DNA from: Paraburkholderia polaris | GTDB lineage: Bacteria; Pseudomonadota; Gammaproteobacteria; Burkholderiales; Burkholderiaceae | Direction: 5' to 3' | DNA: 64,000 bases | Assembly: GCF_012927345.1 (NCBI RefSeq) | Contig: NZ_JABBGJ010000007.1 | Span: 62,001-126,000, forward strand | Shown here: positions 34,967-43,668 of the stretch, one piece after another | Numbering within the stretch: the stretch's first letter is position 1 | How the letters are laid out: each line of letters begins with the position of its first letter | Position numbers and translations under genes: made by a program | Notes under the pieces: model-generated | The model's database searches: none | Seen by the model: the letters and a program-made list of their open reading frames with translations, nothing else | What the model was told of the DNA's origin: nothing

Positions 34967-35175
34967 TGTATATACAACTTGCGTGATTTGCATAGGGATA
35001 GCGCTCATTCAGGTTGTCGTAGCTATTTGTAAACTCCCGTAAATTCGAGCGTAAATCGCGCATCATGCGCGCAAACCCTACTTGCGGTGTTGAAAGTGGA
35101 CTCGCTACCATGATGTCTATACAACATAAGGTGATGCAGGCGCGTACGAAGTAAAAATCACCCTGTATATACAAC
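34967..35175. promoter_or_regulatory. Three TGTATATACAAC-type boxes before the ABC importer operon
   Basis: Copies are TGTATATACAAC at 34967, TGTCTATACAAC at 35114 and TGTATATACAAC at 35164. The core TGTATATACA is itself a perfect palindrome and resembles operators of HutC-type GntR regulators, which govern histidine use in proteobacteria. The last copy is 80 bp before the binding-protein start. No such regulator gene is in the window, so it would act from elsewhere. The rest of 34760-35255 shows no gene. Confidence 0.55.
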
Positions 35176-35255
35176 ATCGCTGGGTAGAATCCACGGAGAC
35201 GGGGGTAGTTCGCCCCGCACCGTTCAGCGCCTCGAAGACCGTTTCTGGAGAGTTT

Positions 35256-36029
35256 ATGAAGAAGTTCGTCCTGTGCATCGCACTTGCCGCCGTTGCAACC
35301 GGTGCGTATGCAAAAGACTGGTCGACCGTTCGGTTCGGCGTAGATGCCAGCTATCCGCCGTTTGAATCAAAGGGCACGGACGGCAAGCTCGTCGGCTTTG
35401 ACGTCGATCTCGGCAACGAAATCTGCGCGCGTCTGAAGGCGAAATGCGTGTGGGTTGAAAACGACTTCGACGGCATGATCCCCGCGCTGAAGGCGAAGAA
35501 ATTTGACGGCGTGCTGTCGTCGATGTCGATGACGCCGCAACGCGCGGAACAGGTTGCCTTCTCGGCGAAACTGTTTAACACGCCGACGCGCCTCGTCGCC
35601 AAGGCCGGCTCGCCGCTGCTGCCGACGCCGCAAGCGATGGCCGGCAAGACGATCGGTGTCGAACAGGGCACGATCCAGGAAACGTACGCGAAGACCTATT
35701 GGGAGCCGAAGGGCGCAAAGGTCGTGCCGTACCAGAACCAGGATCAGGTCTATACCGACCTGCTCTCGGGGCGCCTCGATGCTTCGCTGCAAGATGCGGT
35801 GGAAGCTGAAATCGGCTTTCTGAAGACGCCGCGTGGCGCAGGCTTTGCGTTCGCCGGCAAGGATATCGTCGATGAAAAGGTCTTGGGCAATGGCGCAGGC
35901 ATCGGCATGCGCAAGGACGACGCCGACCTGAAGGTGAAGGTTGACAAGGCCATCGCCGACATCATCAAGGACGGCACCTACAAGAAGCTCGAGAAGAAGT
36001 ACTTCGACTTCGACGTGTACGGCGGCTGA
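35256..36029 (+). CDS. Amino-acid ABC importer, periplasmic binding protein (HisJ/ArgT-like)
   Basis: 257 aa. A signal peptide ends at GAYAK (residue ~20). The family 3 solute-binding fold follows: STVRFGVDASYPPFESKGTDGKLVGFDVDLGNEIC, ENDFDGMIPALKAKKFDGVLSSMSMTPQRAEQVAFS and a C-terminal DGTYKKLEKKYF. The lysine/arginine/ornithine/histidine-binding group is the closest by eye. First gene of a four-gene import operon; a 12-bp GC palindrome after it may stabilise its mRNA so that it is made in excess over the membrane parts. Confidence 0.93.
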   Translation: MKKFVLCIALAAVATGAYAKDWSTVRFGVDASYPPFESKGTDGKLVGFDVDLGNEICARLKAKCVWVENDFDGMIPALKAKKFDGVLSSMSMTPQRAEQVAFSAKLFNTPTRLVAKAGSPLLPTPQAMAGKTIGVEQGTIQETYAKTYWEPKGAKVVPYQNQDQVYTDLLSGRLDASLQDAVEAEIGFLKTPRGAGFAFAGKDIVDEKVLGNGAGIGMRKDDADLKVKVDKAIADIIKDGTYKKLEKKYFDFDVYGG

Positions 36030-36087
36030 GCGGCAACTGAGCGCCTTTCTCGTCGCACCTTTTTTTCGTTGATATACACGATCCACT

Positions 36088-36099
36088 CGCCGCGCGGCG
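36088..36099. other. GC palindrome between binding-protein and permease genes
   Basis: CGCCGC/GCGGCG, a 12-bp perfect palindrome in the 161-bp gap after the binding-protein gene. A possible mRNA-end stabiliser as seen in other importer operons; weak evidence. Confidence 0.35.
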
Positions 36100-36190
36100 G
36101 CGCGGCGTCATCTGTTCAAGCTCCCGAAATCAGCCGTGCAGAACAGATGCGCTGCGCGATCAAACGCCTCGCCATCAAGGATACGTAAGC

Positions 36191-36880
36191 ATGTTATTTC
36201 ACGGGTTTGGCCCGCTTCTTCTTGCGGGCATGTGGGAAACGATCAAGCTGGCGATGTTGTCGCTGGCTGCTTCGTTTGTGCTGGGGCTTGGCGGTGCCGC
36301 AGCGAAACTATCGCCCAACCGGGTGCTGTCTCGCCTCGGCACGATTTATACGACGCTGATTCGCGCGGTTCCTGACCTCGTGCTGATGCTGCTGTTGTTC
36401 TACGGCATTCAGATCCTGCTCAATAATCTGACCGACTGGCTGGGTGTCGATCAGATCGACATCGACCCGTTTGTTGCCGGCGTCATCACGCTCGGCTTTA
36501 TCTACGGGGCCTACTTTACCGAGACGTTTCGCGGCGCGTTTCTCGCTGTTCCTCGCGGGCAGCTCGAGGCTGGCTACGCCTACGGCATGAGCTCATGGCG
36601 AGTATTTAGCCGGATCATGTTCCCGCAAATGATGCGCTTCGCACTGCCCGGCATCGGCAACAACTGGCAGGTGCTGGTCAAAGCCACAGCGCTGGTCTCG
36701 ATCATCGGCCTCTCCGACGTGGTCAAGGCGTCTCAGGATGCGGGCAAGAGTACGTTGCAGTTTTTCTTTTTCACGTTGACCGCTGGTGCGATCTATCTCG
36801 TGATTACAACCGTGTCGAACCTTGCATTGATCTGGCTGGAAAAGCGTTATTCGATGGGCGTACGGAGGGCAGCGCTGTGA
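36191..36880 (+). CDS. Amino-acid ABC importer permease (HisQ-like)
   Basis: 229 aa, five or more helices. The His/Glu/Gln permease motif is near residue 60 (LIRAVPDLVLMLLLFYGIQILL), and the EAA loop that docks the ATPase is GQLEAGYAYGMSSWRVFSRIMFPQMMRFALPGIGN near 116. It pairs with the next permease to form the heterodimeric channel. Its stop overlaps the next GTG start (GTGA). Confidence 0.93.
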   Translation: MLFHGFGPLLLAGMWETIKLAMLSLAASFVLGLGGAAAKLSPNRVLSRLGTIYTTLIRAVPDLVLMLLLFYGIQILLNNLTDWLGVDQIDIDPFVAGVITLGFIYGAYFTETFRGAFLAVPRGQLEAGYAYGMSSWRVFSRIMFPQMMRFALPGIGNNWQVLVKATALVSIIGLSDVVKASQDAGKSTLQFFFFTLTAGAIYLVITTVSNLALIWLEKRYSMGVRRAAL

Positions 36881-37590
36881 TTGAACTCGTCAGGCAATAC
36901 TGGCAAAACTATCTATACACCGACGGCTACCATTACAGCGGTCTTGTCATTACCTTGTGGCTCCTCGTTGCGTCGATCGGACTGGGCTTCGGTCTCGCCG
37001 TTCCACTCGCCGTTGCGCGCGCGTCGCGTAACCGCTTCATCTCCGGACCGGTCTGGCTCTATACGTATGTTTTCCGCGGCACGCCGCTCTATGTCCAGTT
37101 GCTGCTCTGCTATACAGGCCTCTACAGCCTCCAGGTCGTGCACTCGCACGAACTACTCGATGCCTTCTTCCGGAGTGCGATGAATTGCACGTTGCTCGCG
37201 TTTACGCTGAACGAGTGTGCGTACGCCACGGAGATATTTGCCGGCGCGATAAAGGCGACGTCTTATGGTGAGGTCGAAGCCGGACAGGCTTTCGGGATGT
37301 CGAAATTCAAGCTCTACACCCGCATCATCCTGCCGTCCGCATTGCGGCGAGCGCTGCCCAACTACAGCAACGAAGTCATCCTGATGCTGCACGCCACGAC
37401 GCTCGCTTTCACCGCCACCGTACCGGACATTCTGAAAGTGACGCGCGACGTCAACTCCGCAACCTACGCTTCCTTCCAGGCATACGGCATTGCTGCCCTG
37501 CTGTATGCCGCCATCGTCTTTACGCTGGTATGGGCGTTTCGCCGGATGGAAACACGCTTGCTGGCCTTTCTGAAGCCGCAAGGGCATTAA
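36877..37590 (+). CDS. Amino-acid ABC importer permease (HisM-like)
   Basis: 237 aa. Start GTG overlaps the previous stop. The motif [20 protein letters not shown] near residue 63 and the EAA loop [36 protein letters not shown] near 128 identify the HisM partner. It would form the inner-membrane channel with the HisQ-like protein and be driven by the HisP-like ATPase. Confidence 0.93.
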   Translation: MIELVRQYWQNYLYTDGYHYSGLVITLWLLVASIGLGFGLAVPLAVARASRNRFISGPVWLYTYVFRGTPLYVQLLLCYTGLYSLQVVHSHELLDAFFRSAMNCTLLAFTLNECAYATEIFAGAIKATSYGEVEAGQAFGMSKFKLYTRIILPSALRRALPNYSNEVILMLHATTLAFTATVPDILKVTRDVNSATYASFQAYGIAALLYAAIVFTLVWAFRRMETRLLAFLKPQGH

Positions 37591-37625
37591 CCGGCTACCC
37601 GCAGCCAAGATGGAGTGTATTGAGA

Positions 37626-38393
37626 ATGTATAAGCTGATTGTCGACGACGTGCACAAGAAGTTTGGTGACAACGAGGTTCTGAAGGGCGTATCACTCAAG
37701 GCAAAGGCCGGTGATGTCATCAGTATCATCGGTTCGAGCGGCTCGGGGAAAAGCACTTTTTTGCGTTGCATAAATTTTCTTGAGCAGCCTTGCTCTGGGC
37801 GTATCACCGTCGACGCGGAAGAGATCCAGACGAAGCGTGACCGAAAAGGCGCATTGCAAGTGAGCGATCGCAAGCAACTGCAGAAAATGCGCGCCAAGCT
37901 ATCGATGGTGTTTCAGCACTTCAACTTATGGGCACACATGACCGTGCTCGAAAATATCGTCGAAGCGCCCATCAGCGTGTTGGGGTTGAGCCGGGCCGAA
38001 GCGGAGGCGCGGGCTCGCAAGTACCTGACCAAGGTGGGGCTCACGGCCGGCACGGAAAGCAAATATCCGTCCCATCTGTCCGGCGGCCAGCAACAACGGG
38101 TGGCTATTGCACGCGCACTGGCAATGGAGCCCGAAGTCATGCTGTTCGACGAACCCACTTCAGCGCTTGACCCGGAACTGGTCGGCGAAGTGTTGAAAGT
38201 CATGCAGGCGTTGGCCGAAGAAGGGCGCACGATGATCGTGGTCACGCACGAAATGGGATTCGCTCGCAACGTATCGAATCACGTGGTCTTTCTGCACAAG
38301 GGCAAAATCGAAGAAGAAGGCAATCCGCAAGACATCCTCGTCAATCCGAAAAGCGAACGGTTGGGGCAGTTTCTTGCTGGCAGCCTGAAGTGA
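37626..38393 (+). CDS. Amino-acid ABC importer ATPase (HisP-like)
   Basis: 255 aa. Walker [10 protein letters not shown] near residue 38, Q-loop FQHFNLW, signature LSGGQQQR near 159, Walker [13 protein letters not shown] and the switch His in [10 protein letters not shown]. The insertion [20 protein letters not shown] is typical of HisP. ATG 37626 lies 35 bp after the permease stop. The complete binding protein/two permeases/ATPase set predicts a working importer for histidine or basic amino acids. Confidence 0.94.
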   Translation: MYKLIVDDVHKKFGDNEVLKGVSLKAKAGDVISIIGSSGSGKSTFLRCINFLEQPCSGRITVDAEEIQTKRDRKGALQVSDRKQLQKMRAKLSMVFQHFNLWAHMTVLENIVEAPISVLGLSRAEAEARARKYLTKVGLTAGTESKYPSHLSGGQQQRVAIARALAMEPEVMLFDEPTSALDPELVGEVLKVMQALAEEGRTMIVVTHEMGFARNVSNHVVFLHKGKIEEEGNPQDILVNPKSERLGQFLAGSLK

Positions 38394-38401
38394 TGCTGCA
38401 G

Positions 38402-39433
38402 TCAGTGCCCTAGTCCGCTCTGTGCGATCTGCTGCTCCACGTACTGGGCGAACAGTGCATGCAGATGGGTCGTCGGATGAAGGTCGTCGGCGAACATATA
38501 GGTTTGATCGGCATTGGACGTCACGTAGGTCGCCGGTGAGCACAGCAAAGCTGTGTCGTCCGGCGTTTTCGTGGGGTCGCAGGCCTGGCTGGTGTTTGTC
38601 ACGGCGAAGCCGTTGGCCTGAAAGTTCGCGATGATCTGGTCTACCCATGTATAAGCGTCGATCTGGATGATCTTGCCTTGCAGGCCATCGGCTTGCAAGG
38701 CAGCGTTCAGGTCCCCGTTGAAGAGTTCGGATAGCTGGGTCAGATTGGCTCCGCCGTCGGGCGAGGTGATGCCTTTGGGCGCCAGGCCGATATTCGGCAC
38801 ATTGACCACCACCACATGCGTGGCGCCGTTCTGAACGATCTGCCCGACAATCTGAGCGAGGGTGGATGCCGCTGTTTGCACGGTCGGCGCCGCCGCCGGC
38901 AGCGAACCGGCGCGAAGCACGTCGTTTGCGCCAGCCCAGACCAGTACCAGTTGACCGGAATTGAAGCTCCCGTGCGTGCTTAGATAGCTCGAAACCTGCT
39001 GGTTGACCGGCATTTCGACATTGCCGATCACGTCAGTAAGAAAGTCGTTCTGGTTTGCCGGCGTCGCGACCGTGGCGCCACCCTCTGCATAGCCGAAGCC
39101 GCTTTGCGCACTCAGTTTATGAGTGATGTCGATCGTGAACGCGGCGCTTAGCGAGCCGCCGTAGTATTGCGCAACGTCCTGAGTCCACACTTGACCCGGA
39201 TTGGTCGTGAAACGTCCCCCGCCCACCGCGCTGGCGAGCGGCGCATAAGTCCCGACATCCGACAGGCTGTCGCCGAACGAGACGACTTGCAGATTAACGC
39301 CGCCCGCCGGAGTGGCAGTGCTACTGCCGCTACTTGAGTTGTCTCCATGCCCGCCACATGCGGTAAGCAGTGAAATCACCCCGGCAAGAATTGCAATACG
39401 TACCGTGTGTGACGTGTCATGGATTGCTCGCAT
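38402..39433 (-). CDS. GDSL/SGNH-family lipase or esterase, lipoprotein
   Basis: 343 aa. Lipobox LTAC near residue 25, then a Ser/Gly-rich linker (GDNSSSGSS). Block I FGDSLSDVG (nucleophile Ser), block III GANDVL (Asn) and block V DDLHPT (Asp/His) are all present. Predicted to be a membrane-anchored or surface esterase. ATG 39433 has GGAGGAG five bases upstream; the longer frame is rejected. It converges with the importer ATPase gene, 8 bp away. Confidence 0.9.
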   Translation of the reverse strand: MRAIHDTSHTVRIAILAGVISLLTACGGHGDNSSSGSSTATPAGGVNLQVVSFGDSLSDVGTYAPLASAVGGGRFTTNPGQVWTQDVAQYYGGSLSAAFTIDITHKLSAQSGFGYAEGGATVATPANQNDFLTDVIGNVEMPVNQQVSSYLSTHGSFNSGQLVLVWAGANDVLRAGSLPAAAPTVQTAASTLAQIVGQIVQNGATHVVVVNVPNIGLAPKGITSPDGGANLTQLSELFNGDLNAALQADGLQGKIIQIDAYTWVDQIIANFQANGFAVTNTSQACDPTKTPDDTALLCSPATYVTSNADQTYMFADDLHPTTHLHALFAQYVEQQIAQSGLGH

Positions 39434-39764
39434 AGCTCCTCCACCGCGGGTCGGCTGGGCAGATGCCCTCACGTGGCGGGCTTATCGCCCGCTTGTTCGT
39501 CGCCGTCGCCTTGCGACAGGTACTTTCGTGAAGCAAAAAGCGTGCGCCGTCGTGGCCCGGTCGTCGCGAGCTCCAAATGCTGGCGTGGTGTAAGGCAAAT
39601 TGTGTCTGTCAGGCGGTCCGTTTTGTATCGGGGCGCTGGAGCAGTCCTGCCGGGCACGAGCGCTTTCTGCGACACCAGATGCTGGCGAACTTCGGCGAGG
39701 GCCTGCGTTACCGGTCTATGGACTTAAGGCAGATCGCCTGACCCATAGGGCTCCTCAGACTCCC
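39434..39764. other. Intergenic stretch between lipase and efflux operon
   Basis: 331 bp. It carries the promoter of the leftward lipase gene and the 3' end of the efflux operon transcript. Short frames are not supported and I see no clear terminator. Confidence 0.5.
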
Positions 39765-41363
39765 TCACCAATTGTCACGCATCGGAATCGACTCAACCGA
39801 CCCGGTCGCCAGCGCAAGCGCCGCTGCTGCCGACAACACACTGCTGTAACTATCCGCGTCCGCGTTCTTCGCCGCGAGCAATTGATTCTGCGCGAGCAGC
39901 GCGTCGGTCACCGAGCCGACACCTTGCCGATAGGCGTCGAACGCGGCGTTGTAAGTCGTCTGCGCCGCAGCAAGCAATTCTTTAGCAGCCGCCTGCGCGG
40001 CAAGACTGGTCTGCAACGTGTTCTGCGCAGCGACGATTTGCCGGACCGCTTCTTCACGGCTTCGCGTAAGACGGGTCGAGGCGCTGTCGGCGTCGTTGCG
40101 CGCCTGCGCGAGCACCGCCGATCGCAAGCCGCCGTCATACAGCGGAATTGTCACGCCGACGATCACGCTGCCGCCGTAGCGGCCACCGCTCAGGTTCACC
40201 GTCGGCAACTGCTGACCGATGGCCGGAACCGCCGAGATCGACGAACTGCCGGTGTTGTATGCCCCCGTCGCCGAGACGAATACCTTCGGCATGAAGTCCG
40301 ACTCGGCCGCCTTCACCTTCGCGAGATTGACCCGTTCGGCCGCATAGGCGCTCAACACGTCCGGGCGGCGGGCGATGGCGGACGACACGATCCGGTCGAT
40401 TGAATCGTTCGTGATCGCCGGGAGCGTGTGCGCCGGCATCTCCGCGATCCTGGGTTTCGAGAGCGGAGAAATCCCCATCGCGGAGATCAGCGCGAGATAG
40501 CTGTTGCTTTCGGCGCCTTGGGCCTGGATGAGTGCGAGCTTCGCCTGCGCGCGATTCTGGTTGGCCTGCGCCACTTCGATGACGGTGCCAATGCCATGCT
40601 TGTAGCGCGACTGCGCCGCGGCCAGGATCGCTTCGGCATTGTCGAGGCCTTGCTGCGTTGTCGCGATGCGGGCGCGCGCGGCCTGGTACGCGTAGAACGC
40701 GACGCTGACGTCGAAAATCACCTGCTGGTGGACTGCAGTGAAGGCGATGTTCGCCATCACCGATGCCTGCGACGCGGCCTCGACGCGCGCGGCGCGTCCG
40801 CCGAAATCGAACAGCAGCCATTGCAGCGCGACCACCGAAGTCATGCCGTGCCCCGTTGCGCTCGCCGACGAATCGCCGAGCACGGATGAACTCGAATCAT
40901 GAAGGCCGGCATATTGCCCCATCGCCGCGACCGACAGTTGCGGAAGGTACGCGCTCTTCGCGATGCCGGCCGCGAGCGCCACATTGCGTGCGTCGTTCCA
41001 GGCGATGCGAGTCAGCGGGTTCGCCGACTCCGCCAGATCGATCAGTTCGGGTAGGTCGTATGCATGCGCCTGCTCCAGCGCTGGCGGAGGCGGCACGGCG
41101 GCGAGGGCGGGATTCGCGGGTAACGTGTAGCCGTGTGCGGTTGCAGCCGTTGCAGCCGAGCTAGCCGAAGTAGCCGAAGTAGCCGAAGTAGCCGAACTAG
41201 CCGAACTAGTCGGCCCCGGCACGATCGCGCCGGCCGCATCCGTCTGCGGTTGCCACGGACGGTCGGGGCTGTCCGGCGCCATGTCGAGGGACGACGTGGC
41301 GCATCCGGCCAAACCCGCCGCGGCCAGGATCGCCAGTGCGAATCGTGGGTTAAGCCGGCGCAT
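39765..41363 (-). CDS. Outer-membrane efflux channel, NodT family (MdtP-like)
   Basis: About 532 aa. Lipobox LAGC near residue 18-21, and then an unusual low-complexity linker rich in Ala/Ser/Thr encoded by 9-bp repeats. Two TolC-type helical hairpin repeats follow (DLIDLAESANPLTRIAWNDARN and RYKHGIGTVIEVAQANQNRAQAKLALIQAQ; then AFDAYRQGVGSVTDALLAQNQLLAAKNADADSYSSV). It is the exit duct of the tripartite pump. The ATG at 41363 overlaps the end of the preceding MdtO-like gene by 14 bp. Longer than E. coli MdtP (488 aa), partly through the repeat linker. Confidence 0.92.
   Translation of the reverse strand: MRRLNPRFALAILAAAGLAGCATSSLDMAPDSPDRPWQPQTDAAGAIVPGPTSSASSATSATSATSASSAATAATAHGYTLPANPALAAVPPPPALEQAHAYDLPELIDLAESANPLTRIAWNDARNVALAAGIAKSAYLPQLSVAAMGQYAGLHDSSSSVLGDSSASATGHGMTSVVALQWLLFDFGGRAARVEAASQASVMANIAFTAVHQQVIFDVSVAFYAYQAARARIATTQQGLDNAEAILAAAQSRYKHGIGTVIEVAQANQNRAQAKLALIQAQGAESNSYLALISAMGISPLSKPRIAEMPAHTLPAITNDSIDRIVSSAIARRPDVLSAYAAERVNLAKVKAAESDFMPKVFVSATGAYNTGSSSISAVPAIGQQLPTVNLSGGRYGGSVIVGVTIPLYDGGLRSAVLAQARNDADSASTRLTRSREEAVRQIVAAQNTLQTSLAAQAAAKELLAAAQTTYNAAFDAYRQGVGSVTDALLAQNQLLAAKNADADSYSSVLSAAAALALATGSVESIPMRDNW
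41162..41206. repeat. 9-bp tandem repeat TAGCCGAAS x5 in the efflux channel gene
   Basis: Five near-perfect in-frame units. On the minus strand they encode the Ala/Thr/Ser linker after the lipid anchor. Unit gain or loss would change linker length by three residues without frameshift. Confidence 0.9.
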
Positions 41364-43668
41364 GAGTTGCGAGTTCCTTCGCCGCGTCGTTCGACGCAGC
41401 GTGTTCGAGTTGAGTGAGGCGTGCATCGCCGAGGTTCAGCAAAGCGATGCGTGTGTCGTCGTCGGCTGCTGCTTTCGGTAAAGCCGCATTTGGGGCGACC
41501 GGTAAAGCCGGGCCGTGCGCGAGCGGCAAAGCTGCGTCTGGAGCAATTGGAAAAGCTGGGCCTGGAGCAACCGGCAAAGCTGCGCCCGCTGCGCCGCCTG
41601 CACGTTGTACGCTGACAGCACCCGTGGCACCCGTGGCACCCGTGGCACCCGTGGCACCCGCAGCACCCGCAGCACCCGCAGCACCCGCAGCATCCGCAGC
41701 ATCCGCAGCATCCCCAGCACCGCCTCCGCCCGCCGACACCACCAGCCCACCCACAACCCGTTTAAGCCAGCCTTCAATCGCGGCATCGCCCGGTCGACGC
41801 TCGGCGAGCAGGAACATCGGTCCTTCCAGCGCGTCGAGCCTGGCCAGCGCGCTGCGGCGTTCGGCGATCCACTGCGGTTCGGGGCGGACCCACGACGGCT
41901 CGTAATGCATCAGCGCGAGGTCCTGTTCCAGCGCGCCGCACTGAGCCATGGCGCTCGCGGCCTGTGCCCGGCGCGTGACGGCATCAGGCAGGGCCGTCAG
42001 TCGTTCCCACTGCTGCCGCAGCGCGGCGAGCCCGGTGTCGATCCGCGCGGCCACGGTGACCGGCCAGATGCGCGTGAAGACCAGATACACGACGACATTG
42101 CCGATCAGGATCCCGATCGTGCGATCCCGCGCGAGCGTCAGATCGTAGCCAGGCGCCGCCCCCTGCAACACGCACATGAAAAACACCAAGGCGATCTGGA
42201 AGCCGGCATACGCAATACGTGGCGAACCGAATGCGACCCACGCCGACAGCCACGCACCGATCAGCACGAGCGCCATCAACCCGGCGACGGACGTTAGCAC
42301 CGGCGTCACGAACACGATTGCGGCGGTACCGAGGAGCGCGCCCACGAGACAGCCGGCGATCCGCAGCGTCATCTTCTCGACGGTCTCGGCGGTGGTGCCG
42401 AGCGACACCATGTAGACCGTGATGAAGCAGGTGTGAATGCCCGGCCAGTTGATCTGCGAATAAAGCAGATAGCAGAACATTGCCGCCACGGTAGTCTTCA
42501 GCGCGTAGCGGACGTGGTCGGGATTGGTAAATGCATCCGGGAGGAAGAACCCGCCGCGCTTGCCGACGGGTGCCGGCGGGGTCTTGGCTTTGACTTGAGC
42601 TTGAGCGCGTGCCCCGGTTCGCGCGTCGGTTTCGCCTTCGCGTTCGCCTTTGCCTTCGACATCGACATCGACATCGGCACCGCCATCGGTTTGCACTTCG
42701 ACCACGGCGAAGCGGGTGATCGCAGCATGCAGATCCTCAACGAGGAGTCGCGCGAGCGGCGTCAGTTCTGTCACGTTGGGCAGCCTGAGTTCGATGTCGA
42801 CCGGATAGCCACCTGCCTCGAGCATCCGGGCCATGTCCTCCAGCGTCCCGGCGATCGGCGCGGCGAACGATGCTGGCAGCCGTCCCGACGGTTCGCTGGC
42901 CGCCAGATCGGCCGCGACCAGAATCGCCAGCGTCGACGACACGGCATGCCGCAGCGGCCCGACATCGTCGCGCACCGACGACCCGTCGACCACCGAGAGC
43001 TTGAGCCACGTGCCGATTTCCGCGTCGCCTTCGCGCAGGCATGCGCTGAGGGCGTCGGCTGTCGCCTCGGGTTCGACCAGGCTCCGGGCAGCAAGCCGCA
43101 GACGCTTTGCCAACTCGCGGCCGGCGAGCTTCCGCGGCGACGGCGCGATCAACAGGTTAACGCCGATCGAGACGCCCACCGGAATCGCGACCATCAGCCA
43201 GGCGTAGAGCAGGGCGCGCGTCGCCACTTCGCCGAACGGTACGCTGCCGAGTTCGTCGAGCGCAAAGCCGACGATCATAGCGATGATCGCGCCCACGGGC
43301 CGCAGCTTGCTCGCCGAGGTCACGAACAGCAGACCGAACGATAACCCCGCGATGCACGCAACCCGCCACATGGGATCGTCGAGCGCGAACATGGCCACCA
43401 CCATGACGAGCCCGACGACCAGCGTGACCAGCACCAGGAGCGCCGAGCCCAGCACCACGCTCAAGACCCGATCGGGCCGGTTCAAAAAGAACACGACGTA
43501 AGCGGAGATCGCGGCTTCCGGCGTGCCGTACACGCTCGTCACGAACGCCGTCAGCGCGCAAATCAGCGCGATGCGGGTCGCCATCGCCGCGCGCCCGGGG
43601 TAGGGCGCAAGCAGCTTCAGGATGTCGGCGGGGCCCGGTCGGGCAAGATCACCGGCAGGCTGCGCCAT
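41350..43668 (-). CDS. FUSC-family inner-membrane efflux protein (MdtO/AaeB-like)
   Basis: 772 aa. Two membrane blocks, about residues 28-170 and 400-540, flank a soluble domain; APSPRKLAGRELAKRLRLAARSL follows the first block, and DHVRYALKTTVAAMFCYLLYSQINWPGIHTCFITV opens the second, typical of FUSC/AaeB. Two odd low-complexity inserts occur: an acidic one near residue 330 (DVDVDVEGKGEREGE) and a C-terminal collagen-like tail of DAA, GAA and GAT triplets. It works with the adjacent fusion and channel proteins to expel aromatic or cationic compounds. Overlaps MdtN-like stop by 20 bp. Confidence 0.9.
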   Translation of the reverse strand: MAQPAGDLARPGPADILKLLAPYPGRAAMATRIALICALTAFVTSVYGTPEAAISAYVVFFLNRPDRVLSVVLGSALLVLVTLVVGLVMVVAMFALDDPMWRVACIAGLSFGLLFVTSASKLRPVGAIIAMIVGFALDELGSVPFGEVATRALLYAWLMVAIPVGVSIGVNLLIAPSPRKLAGRELAKRLRLAARSLVEPEATADALSACLREGDAEIGTWLKLSVVDGSSVRDDVGPLRHAVSSTLAILVAADLAASEPSGRLPASFAAPIAGTLEDMARMLEAGGYPVDIELRLPNVTELTPLARLLVEDLHAAITRFAVVEVQTDGGADVDVDVEGKGEREGETDARTGARAQAQVKAKTPPAPVGKRGGFFLPDAFTNPDHVRYALKTTVAAMFCYLLYSQINWPGIHTCFITVYMVSLGTTAETVEKMTLRIAGCLVGALLGTAAIVFVTPVLTSVAGLMALVLIGAWLSAWVAFGSPRIAYAGFQIALVFFMCVLQGAAPGYDLTLARDRTIGILIGNVVVYLVFTRIWPVTVAARIDTGLAALRQQWERLTALPDAVTRRAQAASAMAQCGALEQDLALMHYEPSWVRPEPQWIAERRSALARLDALEGPMFLLAERRPGDAAIEGWLKRVVGGLVVSAGGGGAGDAADAADAAGAAGAAGAAGATGATGATGATGAVSVQRAGGAAGAALPVAPGPAFPIAPDAALPLAHGPALPVAPNAALPKAAADDDTRIALLNLGDARLTQLEHAASNDAAKELATHAPA
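41624..41713. repeat. Ten 9-bp units in the FUSC gene (GTGGCACCC x4, GCAGCACCC x3, GCAGCATCC x3)
   Basis: Contiguous, in-frame array. On the minus strand it encodes three DAA, three GAA and four GAT tripeptides. The block-wise homogeneity shows repeated local expansion by slippage or unequal crossing-over. Confidence 0.95.

Noticed and set aside
41624-41713. Regular repeats resembling a CRISPR array
   Set aside because: Units are 9 bp with no spacers and are in frame inside a coding sequence; there are no cas genes in the window.
42433-43344. 303-codon plus-strand frame opposite the FUSC gene
   Set aside because: Shadow frame; amino-acid composition is Arg/His/Asp-skewed and it contains no recognisable domain.
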